A DNA stretch of 64,000 nt. It comes from Ramlibacter lithotrophicus (GTDB lineage Bacteria > Pseudomonadota > Gammaproteobacteria > Burkholderiales > Burkholderiaceae_C). Position numbers and translations under genes: made by a program. Positions 1 through 8,956 of this stretch are shown here, piece after piece (the stretch's first letter is position 1; every line of letters begins with the position of its first letter). Location: the NCBI RefSeq assembly GCF_012184415.1, contig NZ_VTOX01000005.1, positions 1 through 64,000 of the forward strand, read 5' to 3'. Below the pieces are notes generated by a model. That model saw nothing but the letters and a program-made list of their open reading frames with translations. It did no database searches and was not told the origin of the DNA.

Positions 1-120
1 GGATTCACGCAGGAGCAACTCGATGCAGTGGCAGACAGGCTCAACACCCGTCCTCGCAAGACCCTCGGCTACAGAACGCCAGCGGATAAACTCGCCGAGA
101 CCGTTGCAACGACTGGTTGA
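1..120 (+). mobile_element. IS30-family transposase, 3' end only
   Basis: The first 120 bases read in frame 1 as 39 residues and a TGA stop. They include the segment LNTRPRKTLGYRTPADKLAE, the typical C-terminus of IS30-family DDE transposases (the RPRKTLGYRTP signature). The start and catalytic core lie outside the window, so it is unknown whether the element is intact. No clear terminal inverted repeat is visible after the stop. The element sits just beyond galE, the last gene of the exopolysaccharide operon, so it may mark a rearrangement boundary. Confidence 0.85.
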
Positions 121-135
121 ACCCGCCCCGCAAAA

Positions 136-275
136 GTTACGCAGAAGCCGCAAAGAAGACAAGGAAATGAAGAGAATTTTTCAATTCTTCTTTCCTGAAT
201 TTTCTGCGGCTTCTGCGTAACCTCTGCGGCTTCTGCGTTCGGCTGTCCGCTCCCGCTCCCGCTCCCGCTCCCGCT
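136..275. repeat. Inverted intergenic repeat plus TCCCGC tandem repeat
   Basis: Bases 136-152 (GTTACGCAGAAGCCGCA) are the exact reverse complement of bases 205-221, enclosing a 52-base loop. A second copy of the TCTGCGGCTTCTGCGT arm follows at 223-238. About four TCCCGC hexamers then run to about 275. The arm resembles the block at 19843-19887, so it is a dispersed intergenic repeat. It lies between the IS30 fragment and the end of galE. No gene is seen here. Confidence 0.75.
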
Positions 276-279
276 TCCT

Positions 280-1314
280 CTAACGCGAGACAGCCTCGCC
301 CGCGTCGCGATAGCCGTTCGGATTCGCGCTCTGCCACCGCCATGCGTCCTCGCACATCTGCGCCAGCGTGCGCGTCGCGCGCCAGCCGAGCAGCCGCTGC
401 GCCAGCGCCGGGTCGGCGTAGCACTGCGCGACGTCGCCGGGTCGCCGTGCCACCTGCTGGTACGGCACCGGCCGGCCGCTGGCCGCCTCGAACGCACGCA
501 CGACCTCCAGCACGCTGTGGCCGCTGCCGGTGCCCAGGTTCACGGTCAGGCTGCGGCCGCTCTCGATCAGCGTCCTGAGCGCCGCGACGTGGCCTTCGGC
601 CAGGTCGCACACGTGGATGTAGTCGCGCACGCCGGTGCCGTCCGGCGTCGGGTAGTCGCTGCCGAACACCTGCAGGAACGGCCGCTGCCCGGTCGCCACC
701 TGTGCGATGTACGGCATCAGGTTGTTGGGGATGCCCGCCGGGTCCTCGCCGATCAGGCCGCTCGGATGCGCGCCGACCGGATTGAAGTAGCGCAGCGTCG
801 CCACTTTCCACGCGGGTTGCGCCACTTGCTGCGCCGCCAGCATGTCCTCGATCACCAGCTTGGTGTGGCCGTAGGGGTTGGTGTGGCTGCGCGGGAAGTC
901 CTCGCGGATCGGCACGCTCGCCGGGTCGCCATAGACGGTGGCGCTGCTGGAGAACACCAGCGTGTCGCAGCCGGCCGCCTCCATCGCCTGCATCAGGCTG
1001 ACGGCGCCGCCGAGGTTGTTGCGGTAGTACTTGAGCGGCTTGGCGACGCTCTCGCCCACCGCCTTGTCGCCGGCGAAATGGACCACGCCGCCGACGGCGT
1101 GGCGCCGCAGCACCTGTTCGACGAAGGGCGTGTCCAGCACGTCGCCGCGCTCGCACAGCACCGGCTTGCCGGTGATGGCCTGCAGCCGTTCCAGCACGCG
1201 CGGATGGCTGTTGGCGAAGTTGTCCAGGATCACGGGCGTGAAGCCGGCCTCGACGAGGGCCACGTACGTGTGGCTGCCGATGTAGCCGGCGCCGCCGGTC
1301 AGGAGGATGTTCAT
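280..1314 (-). CDS. galE: UDP-glucose 4-epimerase GalE
   Basis: Protein of 344 aa that interconverts UDP-glucose and UDP-galactose, a cytosolic NAD-dependent reaction feeding exopolysaccharide precursors. The start is the ATG followed by NILLTGGAGYIGSHT, the N-terminal Rossmann NAD-binding motif. The reading frame stays open upstream, but that part overlaps the wecG-like gene. Typical extended-SDR features follow: VVHFAGDKAVGES, the SSSATVYG serine region, and NPYGHTK containing the catalytic YxxxK. Length is normal for GalE (about 340 aa). It is the last gene of the eps operon, 8 bases after the wecG-like stop. Confidence 0.96.
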   Translation of the reverse strand: MNILLTGGAGYIGSHTYVALVEAGFTPVILDNFANSHPRVLERLQAITGKPVLCERGDVLDTPFVEQVLRRHAVGGVVHFAGDKAVGESVAKPLKYYRNNLGGAVSLMQAMEAAGCDTLVFSSSATVYGDPASVPIREDFPRSHTNPYGHTKLVIEDMLAAQQVAQPAWKVATLRYFNPVGAHPSGLIGEDPAGIPNNLMPYIAQVATGQRPFLQVFGSDYPTPDGTGVRDYIHVCDLAEGHVAALRTLIESGRSLTVNLGTGSGHSVLEVVRAFEAASGRPVPYQQVARRPGDVAQCYADPALAQRLLGWRATRTLAQMCEDAWRWQSANPNGYRDAGEAVSR

Positions 1315-1322
1315 GAACGGGA

Positions 1323-2105
1323 TCAGAGTGCCGTGCCGCGATTCGGTCTGGGGGTGCCCGCCGCCAGTGCCAGCGCGCGCGCGATGAACAGGGGATTGCC
1401 GATCACGTAGCGCTTGAACAGGCGACTGGGCTCGAGCGCGAGGCGGAACAGCCATTCCAGGCCGGCGCCGCGCATCCAGCGCGGCGCGCGCGAGGTCTTG
1501 CCGCCCATGAAGTCGATGATCGCGCCGCCGCAGACGATCAGGCACGGATGGTCGAGCGTCGCGCGCAGTTCGCGCGCCACCTCCTCCTGCCGGGGCATGC
1601 CCATGCCCAGCACGATCAGCGCGGGGCCATGGGCCACCGCCAGCCGGACGTACTCGGTCGTCGGCAGGAAGCCATGCGCCGTGTGGCACTCGCTGCCCGC
1701 CGCCAGCTCGGCCGTGACCTTCTCCCGCGCCCGCGACAGGTATGGCTCCTCGGTGCCGAACAGCGCGATCGGCCGGCCCGCGTAGCGCCGCAACAGCTTC
1801 GGGATCAGGTCGGTGCCGTTGAGGTTCAGGCCCGGATCCAGGTTCAGCAACTTGAGCAGGATCGCCATGCCACTGCCGTCGCGCAGCACCACGTCCGCCG
1901 CTCGCAGCGCCTCGAAGAAGTCGCGCGACGACGCCGCCGAATTCATGGCGTGGGCATTGACGAACGCCAGCACCGTCGGCTGCGCCGGCTGCGCCAAGTT
2001 GTCCAGCAGCCGGCGCTCGCCGCGTTCCGAATCGATGCGCACCAGCCCGCTCACCAGCTGCCGCCAGTGCCCTTGCCAGCCGCGCGCTTCAACGGCGATG
2101 GGCAT
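1323..2105 (-). CDS. WecG/TagA/CpsF-family glycosyltransferase (GT26)
   Basis: 260 aa. The family transfers N-acetylmannosamine-type or related sugars from UDP-sugars to a polyprenyl-linked acceptor at the inner face of the membrane. Recognisable blocks are FVNAHAMNSA, the ADVVLRDGSGMAILLKLL region, LNGTDLIP, the LFGT segment, and the late LGMGMPRQE and GGAIIDFMGGK motifs. The ATG lies inside the end of epsG (17-base overlap), so translation is probably coupled. It is the only glycosyltransferase of the operon visible here. The exact sugar cannot be told from sequence. Confidence 0.88.
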   Translation of the reverse strand: MPIAVEARGWQGHWRQLVSGLVRIDSERGERRLLDNLAQPAQPTVLAFVNAHAMNSAASSRDFFEALRAADVVLRDGSGMAILLKLLNLDPGLNLNGTDLIPKLLRRYAGRPIALFGTEEPYLSRAREKVTAELAAGSECHTAHGFLPTTEYVRLAVAHGPALIVLGMGMPRQEEVARELRATLDHPCLIVCGGAIIDFMGGKTSRAPRWMRGAGLEWLFRLALEPSRLFKRYVIGNPLFIARALALAAGTPRPNRGTAL

Positions 2106-3036
2106 GGTCGGGCGCTCCGTTGAGCACGGCGCCGACGACGGTGACGCCGAACTGGCGCAGGTCCTCGGACAGGCTGGCCAGCCGCGGCACCGAGCTGCGG
2201 TCGCGGCAGGCCACCATCAGCGCCGCGCCGGCTCGCGCGGCGATCGTCCCCGCGTCGGCGCAGGATTCGGCCGCCGGCGTGTCGACCAGGATCACCTCGT
2301 AGCTCGAACGCAGCGCCGAGATCAGGCGAGGAAAGCCCGGCCGCGCCAGCAGCTCCTGCGGGTTGGGCGGCACGGCGCCGGCCGGCAGCAGCCACAGGCC
2401 GGGCACGGCCTTGACTTCGCTCACGGCTTCCCAGCCGGCGCGGCCGGCCAGGAGCGCCGAGAGGCCGACGCGCCCGGGCACGCCGAACATCTGGTGCTGG
2501 CGCGGACGCCGCAGGTCGGCGTCGATGAGGATCGTGCGCTTGCCCAGTTGCGAGAACAGCACCGCCAGGTTGGCGGCGATCCAGCTGCGGCCCTCCCCGG
2601 CGCCGGGACTGACCACGGCCAGCGCGGCCTGGCGCTCGTCGTTCTCGAACCAGCGCAGCATCAGCTGGCTGCGCAGCGCCCGCAGGTGTTCCACGGCGTC
2701 GCTGTCGGGGTCGGTCGCGGCGACCAGTTCCGGCGCGAGGCCGGAATCGGGTGCCAGCGCGGAATGGCCGAACTGCGCCGCGAGCACCTGGTGCACGTCG
2801 TCGTCACCGAGCAGGCCGAGCGCCACGCCGGCGGCGCCGAACGGCAACCCGGCGCGGGTCTGGTAGTCGAGGATGCGCTGCACGTCCTCGGGGGCGAGCC
2901 GGCCGGACTCGACCAGCATGCGCCCCATCGGCTGCGCGGGCTCGCGCGTCGCGAGGCTGAAATCCATGTCGCCGCGCGCCGCCAGGCTGAGGTCGGTCTC
3001 GGAGCGTTGGGGCAGCGGATACACCTGGCTGTTCAT
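2089..3036 (-). CDS. epsG: Chain-length determinant tyrosine kinase EpsG
   Basis: 315 aa. BY-kinase of the exosortase-B-associated EPS type; it partners the EpsF membrane protein to control polymer length. Residues 35-95 look like a GspE-N/MshE-type regulatory domain (MLVESGRLAPEDVQRIL). The ATPase domain carries a modified Walker A, SPGAGEGRS, with Arg where most P-loops have Lys. To my knowledge that is usual for EpsG rather than a defect. Walker A' is LIDADLRRP and Walker B is VILVDTP. The ATG at 3036 follows AAAGGAG and overlaps the epsF stop by four bases (ATGA). The short tail has no tyrosine cluster. Confidence 0.92.
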   Translation of the reverse strand: MNSQVYPLPQRSETDLSLAARGDMDFSLATREPAQPMGRMLVESGRLAPEDVQRILDYQTRAGLPFGAAGVALGLLGDDDVHQVLAAQFGHSALAPDSGLAPELVAATDPDSDAVEHLRALRSQLMLRWFENDERQAALAVVSPGAGEGRSWIAANLAVLFSQLGKRTILIDADLRRPRQHQMFGVPGRVGLSALLAGRAGWEAVSEVKAVPGLWLLPAGAVPPNPQELLARPGFPRLISALRSSYEVILVDTPAAESCADAGTIAARAGAALMVACRDRSSVPRLASLSEDLRQFGVTVVGAVLNGAPDHAHRR

Positions 3037-4415
3037 GCAAGGCTCCTTTGGGGGGTGAGCGCCAGCCGGCGCGGGGCGTCCGCGAGGCGCAGCGGCGAAA
3101 TGCGCGACCTGGGTGCGGGCACGACGCCCAGGATCGGCAGCTGGGTGACCATCTCGAGGTCCTCCACCGAGCGCACGCGGCGGTTGGCCAGTTCGGCCAG
3201 CAGCGCGCCGGCCATGCCGAGCAGCAGGCCGCCGCCCAGGGCGACCAGCATGGCCTGCAGCGGCGTGGGGCCGCTCGGCTCGAGCGGTTCGACGGCCGAG
3301 CCCAGGAACAGCACGTTGCTCTGGGTCGACAGGCTTTGCAGGCGCGACTGCGCCGCGCTCGCGCTGACGGTCTCGAACGCCTTCTGGGCGGAATCGACTT
3401 CCCGCTGCAGCACGCTCAATTCGCCGCGCTGCTTGTTGGTGGCCAGCACTCGTGCCTTCTGGGCCGCCAGCGCTTCCTGCAGGTCCCGCACCCGGTTGGC
3501 GCTGGCCTGGCTGGAGACGGCGGCCGCGGCGCCCAGGCGCGAGCTTTCCGACGCCAGCCGGCCCCGCATGGCGCGCAGCTCGGCTTCCATCTGCTGCATC
3601 TTGGGATGGTTGGGGCCCATGGTGGCGGAGGCCTCCTGGACCTTGGATTCCAGCTTGGCGACGTCGGCGCGCATGTTGTTCACCAGCGGGCTCTGCAGCA
3701 CCTCGGTGGACGCTTCGCCGGCGCCGGCGCGGCGCCGGCCCTGCGCCACCATCAGCTGGGCCGACAGCTCGGCCAGGCGGGCCGTCTCGTAGTCGCCCTG
3801 CTCGTTGCTGGAGATGATGCCGGCCTTTTCCTGGAACGCGGACAGCTTCGTCTGCGCCTGCTCCAGGCGCTCGCGGGCGGCGGCAACCTGCTGGTCGAAC
3901 CACTCGGAATAGCGCTTGGCCGGGGCCGTCTTCAGGTTGAGGTTGGTGTCGAGGTAGGCCTGCGCGAACGCGTTGGCTACGCGCGCGGCCTCGGACGGGC
4001 TGCGGCCGATCCACGAGATGTTGATGATGTTGCTTTCGCGGGCCGGCTTGACGTCCAGCTGGCGCTGGATGGCGTTCACGATCCACTGCTGAGGCGACGA
4101 CCTCTTGCTCGCCTGCTCGCGCAGCCGCAGCATCGGCTGCTGGTCGGCCGGCAGCATCTCCACCACGCGCTCGGCCACCCGGTCGCTCTTGACGATGTCG
4201 ATCTGGGTCGAGATGTAGCCGGGCGAGACCATGCCCTGCAGCGGCGTGGTCCCGGTCGGGTCGGTGCGCACGTCGACCAGCACCGGGGCCCGCGCCACGT
4301 AGGTCGCCGGGCGCAGGACGACCCAGGCGAGTGCGAGCGCGAGCGTCGCCAGCAGGATCAGCCCTGCCAGGCCGCGCCGCGCGCGCATGATCGAAAAGAA
4401 TTGATGCAGACTCAT
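3033..4415 (-). CDS. epsF: Chain-length determinant protein EpsF (Wzz/GumC type)
   Basis: 460 aa inner-membrane polysaccharide co-polymerase. The N-terminal membrane helix spans about residues 17-35 (GLAGLILLATLALALAWVVL). A long periplasmic coiled-coil region rich in Ala, Gln, Glu and Arg covers roughly 150-350. A second membrane helix near 375-395 (AMLVALGGGLLLGMAGALLA) returns the chain to the cytoplasm, where EpsG binds. This topology is diagnostic of Wzz/GumC proteins. It sits between epsE and epsG, as in other XrtB-linked EPS operons, with a four-base overlap into epsG. Confidence 0.93.
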   Translation of the reverse strand: MSLHQFFSIMRARRGLAGLILLATLALALAWVVLRPATYVARAPVLVDVRTDPTGTTPLQGMVSPGYISTQIDIVKSDRVAERVVEMLPADQQPMLRLREQASKRSSPQQWIVNAIQRQLDVKPARESNIINISWIGRSPSEAARVANAFAQAYLDTNLNLKTAPAKRYSEWFDQQVAAARERLEQAQTKLSAFQEKAGIISSNEQGDYETARLAELSAQLMVAQGRRRAGAGEASTEVLQSPLVNNMRADVAKLESKVQEASATMGPNHPKMQQMEAELRAMRGRLASESSRLGAAAAVSSQASANRVRDLQEALAAQKARVLATNKQRGELSVLQREVDSAQKAFETVSASAAQSRLQSLSTQSNVLFLGSAVEPLEPSGPTPLQAMLVALGGGLLLGMAGALLAELANRRVRSVEDLEMVTQLPILGVVPAPRSRISPLRLADAPRRLALTPQRSLA

Positions 4416-4434
4416 CGGTGCTCCCTGGGACTCT

Positions 4435-5247
4435 TCAGAACAGGCTTTCCTTGACGAACAGGACGTCGCCGGGAAGGACGGGGTCGGTCAGCCGCGGCTC
4501 CAGCTGGACGACGGTGCCGTCCGGGCGCGTGCGGTTCAGGCGCACCCTCTCGCTGCCGCGATTGGTGGGGCCGCCGCCCTGGGCCAGGGCCTGCAGCACC
4601 GTCATCCCGCGCTCGATGCGGTAGGTGCCGGGGCGCTGCGCCTCGCCGTAGATGTAGAAGGTCGGAGCCTTGTTCACGTAGAGCGTGTCGCCGGGCTGCA
4701 GCAGGATGTCGTCGGCCGAGCGGTCGCCCTTGAATAAGTTGGGAATGTCGATGGACTTGCGGAACGGCTTGCCGTCGCGGTTGCCGCTGATGACGAGGAC
4801 GTCGTCGCCGGTCGGCGTGACGCCGCCGGCCGCCGCGAGCATGTCGCTCACGCGGACGGTCGTGGTTTCCAGCGGGAAGCGGCCCGGCCGCTGCACCTGG
4901 CCGAGCACCGTCACCTGGTTGCCGCGCACCTGCAGCAGCACGATGTTGACCTGCGGCTGCTTGAGGATCTGCTTCTTCTGCAGCGCGTCGGCGATCTTCT
5001 TCTCGGCCTGGGAGATGCTCATGCCGCCGATCGGAACGCTGCCGACCAGCGGGTAGCTGATCGAGCCGCTTTCCGACACCCGTGCCTCCAGCGTCAGGTC
5101 CGGGTTCTGGTAGACCTGGACCTTGATGGCGTCGCCGGGCGAGAGCTTGTACTCCGGCGCGGCGGCCGCGGCGCTGTCCTGCGCCGACGCGAGCGTGGCG
5201 CAGACAGCGAAGACGAGCGCTATTGCTGATCGGAACAGGTGTGGCAT
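4435..5247 (-). CDS. epsE: Polysaccharide export protein EpsE (Wza-like)
   Basis: 270 aa from the ATG at 5247, which has AGGGAG seven bases upstream; an in-frame TTG six bases earlier is less likely. A signal peptide is followed by ASAQDSA. The Poly_export/SLBB organisation is clear: YKLSPGDAIKVQVYQNPDL is the usual N-terminal export-domain opening, then two SLBB-like repeats (VTVLGQVQRPGRFPL and FYIYGEAQRPGTYRI). Each is followed by a pair resembling LQPGDTLYV. It should form the outer-membrane/periplasmic export channel. No lipobox cysteine is seen in the signal region. Confidence 0.93.
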   Translation of the reverse strand: MPHLFRSAIALVFAVCATLASAQDSAAAAAPEYKLSPGDAIKVQVYQNPDLTLEARVSESGSISYPLVGSVPIGGMSISQAEKKIADALQKKQILKQPQVNIVLLQVRGNQVTVLGQVQRPGRFPLETTTVRVSDMLAAAGGVTPTGDDVLVISGNRDGKPFRKSIDIPNLFKGDRSADDILLQPGDTLYVNKAPTFYIYGEAQRPGTYRIERGMTVLQALAQGGGPTNRGSERVRLNRTRPDGTVVQLEPRLTDPVLPGDVLFVKESLF

Positions 5248-5271
5248 GAGCAATCTCCCTTCATATGACCT

Positions 5272-6609
5272 CTAGAAAAATGCCTTCACGGCGGCCCCCA
5301 CGGTGGTGTTGCGGTAGCCGGCGTTCAGGTTGGACTTCTGCCGCTCGCCGCGGATGTAGCCGGACACGGCGAGCCAGCGCCGCGGTTCCCACTCCACGCC
5401 TGCGGAGAGCATGCGGATGGATTCGTTGCGCCCGACCTCGCGCGAGCCGCCCGGAACGTCCTTCCAGTCGCGCGAGATGTAGTCGTAGCGTGCGTTGACG
5501 GCGATCAGCGACGTGGCCTTCCAGACCGGGCCGACGAAGAAGCGGTTGCTCTGGACGTGGCCACCGGTGGCCAGGCCCGTCGCCGTCAGGTCGCGGCTGA
5601 CGCCGGCCAGCACGCGGGTCTTGCCGGTCACGTCCCAGGACACGGCGGCGCTGCCGACGATGCCGCTGAAGTCGCGCTGCGTGCCGGTGTCGTGGCTGCG
5701 GTCCAGGTGCGCCAGGCGTGCTTCCACCGCCGTCTTCCCGGTCACGGGCCACTTGAGGACGACGTCGAACTCGTCTTCCTCGAAGTCGCCGCGCGAAGCG
5801 CCGGGCGTCGGATCCGTGTACTCGCCATCGCCGCGGCGATAGCGCGCGGTGAGCGAGGTGCCGGAGCCGAGCTCGTACCCAACGCCGACGCGGCCGCTGC
5901 TGACTTCGGGGCTGGCGTCCCAGGTCGCGGGCTGGTCGCTGCTGGCCTTGCTGTGCGAGACCCCGGCCAGCAGCCGCAGCCGGGCGCCCGCTTCGTAGAC
6001 GCCCTCGAGCACTTCGTTGCGTTCGGTGCGCCGGCCGACGCGGTTCACGAGCGCGACCGGGTCGGTGGCGACCTCGCGGTACTGCTTGCGGTCGGCGCTG
6101 GCCACGCCATGGAAGCGCGGCGTCAGAGCCCAGTCCCAGGCCAGCGAGTAATTGACGACGTTGTAGTCCAGGTCGGACTGCTTGTCGTACTTGTAGGTGT
6201 TGGCTTCGACGTCGGCGCGCAGGCGCTGCAGGCCGAAGCGGCGGTCGGCGCGCAGACCGACACCGAGGATGAACGCGGTGTCCGAAACGCCGCCGCCCGG
6301 CGTGCGCAGCACGTTGCTGTCGTGTTCGACGCCGGCCATGGCCCGCAGCTGGAATGGCGGGCTCTCCTGGTCTGAGACCGTGGAGGCCTGGGTGCCGGCC
6401 GGCTGGAAGCCGCCGCCGGCCGGATACCAGATGCTGCCCGGATACGGCATGCCCGCGGGCTGCGACGGCGTCGCCGGCAGCGTGGGCGTGGTCGGCACCG
6501 ACGGCGCCGACGGTTGCGAGGCGGCCGGTGCCTGGGCGTGCACCGCCAGCGGCAGCACGCAGACCGATGCCACCGCGAGCAGGGGGCTGATGGTGAGATG
6601 TTTCTTCAA
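5272..6609 (-). CDS. epsL: Exopolysaccharide operon outer-membrane protein EpsL
   Basis: 445 aa if started at the TTG at 6609, which follows GAGGA and opens a clear signal peptide (KKHLTISPLLAVASVCVLPL, cleavage near HAQA). Longer in-frame starts upstream would add an unlikely leader. After a Pro/Ser-rich linker (about 25-75) the rest alternates short hydrophobic strands and ends in Phe-Phe, as expected of an outer-membrane beta-barrel. The segment AGVEHDSNVLRTP is typical of EpsL/DUF560-like proteins. The exact role in polymer secretion is unknown. It lies between the sugar transferase and epsE. Confidence 0.82.
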   Translation of the reverse strand: MKKHLTISPLLAVASVCVLPLAVHAQAPAASQPSAPSVPTTPTLPATPSQPAGMPYPGSIWYPAGGGFQPAGTQASTVSDQESPPFQLRAMAGVEHDSNVLRTPGGGVSDTAFILGVGLRADRRFGLQRLRADVEANTYKYDKQSDLDYNVVNYSLAWDWALTPRFHGVASADRKQYREVATDPVALVNRVGRRTERNEVLEGVYEAGARLRLLAGVSHSKASSDQPATWDASPEVSSGRVGVGYELGSGTSLTARYRRGDGEYTDPTPGASRGDFEEDEFDVVLKWPVTGKTAVEARLAHLDRSHDTGTQRDFSGIVGSAAVSWDVTGKTRVLAGVSRDLTATGLATGGHVQSNRFFVGPVWKATSLIAVNARYDYISRDWKDVPGGSREVGRNESIRMLSAGVEWEPRRWLAVSGYIRGERQKSNLNAGYRNTTVGAAVKAFF

Positions 6610-6747
6610 GGGAGTCCTCGCGCTTTCTTCTGAAGCGTCCCGTGCGCCGGGGCATGCGCCCATCGACTGCGCGCCATTCGGCATCGCATTGATGGGGATC
6701 TTCGCGTACACCCGGGTTCTCACCAATGGCTCCGTCGGACTAGTGGG

Positions 6748-8175
6748 CTAGTAGGCGGCGCTGTCCTGGAAGACCAGGCGTACGGTCTTCCAGATTATGT
6801 ACAGGTCGAGTCGCAGCGACCAGTTGCGCAGGTAGTCGAGATCGCAGTGGATGCGGGCCTCCATCTTCTCCAGCGAATCGGTCTCGCCGCGGAAGCCGTT
6901 CACCTGCGCCCAGCCCGTGATGCCGGGCTTGACCTTGTGGCGCACCATGTAGCTCTTGATCAGCGGGCGATAGAGCTCGTTGTGCGCGACGGCGTGGGGA
7001 CGCGGGCCGACGATGCTCATGCGGCCCTGCAGGACGTTGACGAACTGCGGCAGTTCGTCCATCGACGTCTTGCGCAGGATCGCGCCGATGCGGGTCACCC
7101 GCGCGTCGTTCTTGCGCGCCTGCTGGATCTGGCCGCCGTCCTCGGTGACGGTCATCGACCGGAACTTGTAGACGATGATCTCCTCGCCGTCGAGGCCGTA
7201 GCGGCGCTGGCGGAAGATGACCGGTCCCGGCGAGCTCAGCTTGACGGCGATCGCCACGCCGAGCATCACGGGGGAGATCAGCACCAGGATGATCGAGGCG
7301 AGCACCACGTCGCTGATCCGCTTGAGCACCCCGGCCGGGCCGCGGAACGGCGTCTCGCACACCGAGATCACCGGCAGCCCGCAGACGGAGTCGCTGCGGC
7401 CCTGGATCAGGTCGGTCACGAACATGTCGGGCACGAAGTAAACCGACGCGGTGGTGTCCTTGAGCGCGTCGAGCAGTTCCTTGATGCGCGGCTGCGACGC
7501 CATCGGCAGCGACAGGTAGATCAGGTTGATGCGGTTGGACTTCACGAACCCGGCGATCTCGGCCAGGCGCCCGAGGTGGCGGTGCCGGTCGCGGCCGTGC
7601 TGCCGGTCGGGGGTGCGGTCGTCGAAGAAGCCGACCAGCTCGATGCCGGCATCGGCGGCCGCGGCGAGCCGATCGGCCAGCGAGCAGCCCTGCTCGTTCA
7701 TGCCCACCACGACGGCGCGCAGCGCCGGCCCCTGCAGCCGCACGAGGTGCGGCGCGGCCCGCCGCAGCGCCCAGTGGGCGCCGAGCTGCGCCACCGGCGC
7801 GAACCACAGCCAGTTGAAGACGATCGCCGGGTCGAACAGCGACATCTGCCCGGTGGCGAAGCCCATCAGCAGCAGCAGCCCGGCGATCCAGAGCCAGCTG
7901 AGCAAGGTGCCGGCGACGACGCGGGACGGCGACAGCCGCAACTGGCGCCGGCCCGGGAACGCCAGCGCGAACACGACGATCGACGCGATCAGCCACGCGG
8001 GGCCGAGGTCGTCTTCGTGGAACCACACCAGCAACCACAGCGACAGCACCGTGACCAGCGGCTCGAGCACCGCCTCCAGCGCCTGCAGCAGCCGGTTCTG
8101 CCCCAGCACGGGCACCGTCGGAATCGGCGGGACGTGCGGTGCGGCAATGGCCATCATCGGATCGGCTTCACGCAT
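6748..8175 (-). CDS. Undecaprenyl-phosphate sugar phosphotransferase (WcaJ type)
   Basis: 475 aa. Initiates polysaccharide repeat-unit synthesis by moving a hexose-1-phosphate from a UDP-sugar to undecaprenyl phosphate. There are four or five N-terminal membrane helices (about 40-125), then a CoA-binding-like Rossmann segment (VVVGMNEQGCSLADRL). The conserved C-terminal domain begins with the helix LKRISDVVLASIILVLISPV and carries the signatures VIFRQRRYGLDGEEI, VYKFRSM, DELPQ, SIVGPRPHA and PGITGWAQVNG. The ATG overlaps the end of epsA by eight bases. Substrate is probably glucose or galactose, inferred from family and the galE neighbour. Confidence 0.93.
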   Translation of the reverse strand: MREADPMMAIAAPHVPPIPTVPVLGQNRLLQALEAVLEPLVTVLSLWLLVWFHEDDLGPAWLIASIVVFALAFPGRRQLRLSPSRVVAGTLLSWLWIAGLLLLMGFATGQMSLFDPAIVFNWLWFAPVAQLGAHWALRRAAPHLVRLQGPALRAVVVGMNEQGCSLADRLAAAADAGIELVGFFDDRTPDRQHGRDRHRHLGRLAEIAGFVKSNRINLIYLSLPMASQPRIKELLDALKDTTASVYFVPDMFVTDLIQGRSDSVCGLPVISVCETPFRGPAGVLKRISDVVLASIILVLISPVMLGVAIAVKLSSPGPVIFRQRRYGLDGEEIIVYKFRSMTVTEDGGQIQQARKNDARVTRIGAILRKTSMDELPQFVNVLQGRMSIVGPRPHAVAHNELYRPLIKSYMVRHKVKPGITGWAQVNGFRGETDSLEKMEARIHCDLDYLRNWSLRLDLYIIWKTVRLVFQDSAAY

Positions 8176-8956
8176 ACGCGGTCATGCGGGTGAGTTTGGC
8201 GACGGCTTGCGCCCGGTTGGTGACATCGAGCTTGGTGAAGATGCTCTTCATGTGGTTCTTCACGGTGAACTCGCTGATGCTCAGGATGCAGCCGATCTCG
8301 GGATTGGTCTTGCCCAGCGCCACCCAGTCCATGATCTGGCGCTCGCGCTCGCTGAGCGCCGCCGGCTTGACGCTGCTGGTGTGCACGCCGTCGCGGTCGC
8401 AGGCCGCCTGGCGCACCGGCGCGGGCGGAATGCGCCGCAGCGCCGTGTCGATGAAAGGCAGCAGGAGCTTCAGGGCCGTGCCGCCGCCCGGGCGGATGGC
8501 GGTGTGCGTGCTCAGCGCCGCGAAGATGCGCTCGCCGCCGCGCACGCCGTCGGCCGTGCCGTGCACGAGCGCCGTGCGCATGCTGGCGATGGCCTGGGTC
8601 GAGGCCCAGCTGCAGCGGCCCAGCAACTGCTGGCAGCCGGTGATATCCACCTGGCAAGGCGCCTGCTGCGCGGCCACCCAGCAGTCGCGGAAGTAGCTGA
8701 TCAGGGGCGCGATGCAGGCGGGCGTGAAGTTGTGGGAGCGCAGCCCGGCCACGCTGGACACGATGTCGTAGTGCAGTTCACCGGACCGGAAGTCGCCCCA
8801 GCCGACCAGCATGGCGTCGTGCGCGAGCCACTGCTGCACGTCGCCCTGCAACCACTGCCAGAGCTCGGCATGGGTGGCGACGGCGGCGCCCTGGCCGGCG
8901 ATCTCGAGGAATTTCGCCGGGTCGCGCTCGGGGAGGGGAGATGTGATGTTGTTCAT
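8168..8956 (-). CDS. epsA: LuxR-type transcriptional regulator EpsA of the EPS operon
   Basis: 262 aa from the ATG at 8956 (MNNITSPL). The N-terminal two thirds match the sensor region of EpsA-type regulators (WLQGDVQQWLAHDAMLVGWG). The C-terminus is a LuxR helix-turn-helix: LSERERQIMDWVALGKTN, followed by the recognition segment ISEFTVKNHMKSIFTKLDV. It heads the operon and probably activates it from the 650-base region upstream. The ribosome binding site at this ATG is weak, but longer in-frame starts run into unlikely sequence. Confidence 0.88.
   Translation of the reverse strand: MNNITSPLPERDPAKFLEIAGQGAAVATHAELWQWLQGDVQQWLAHDAMLVGWGDFRSGELHYDIVSSVAGLRSHNFTPACIAPLISYFRDCWVAAQQAPCQVDITGCQQLLGRCSWASTQAIASMRTALVHGTADGVRGGERIFAALSTHTAIRPGGGTALKLLLPFIDTALRRIPPAPVRQAACDRDGVHTSSVKPAALSERERQIMDWVALGKTNPEIGCILSISEFTVKNHMKSIFTKLDVTNRAQAVAKLTRMTAYA

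Noticed and set aside
246-275. TCCCGC hexamer array as a coding repeat
   Set aside because: It lies between genes in no sensible frame and is probably a simple-sequence tract.
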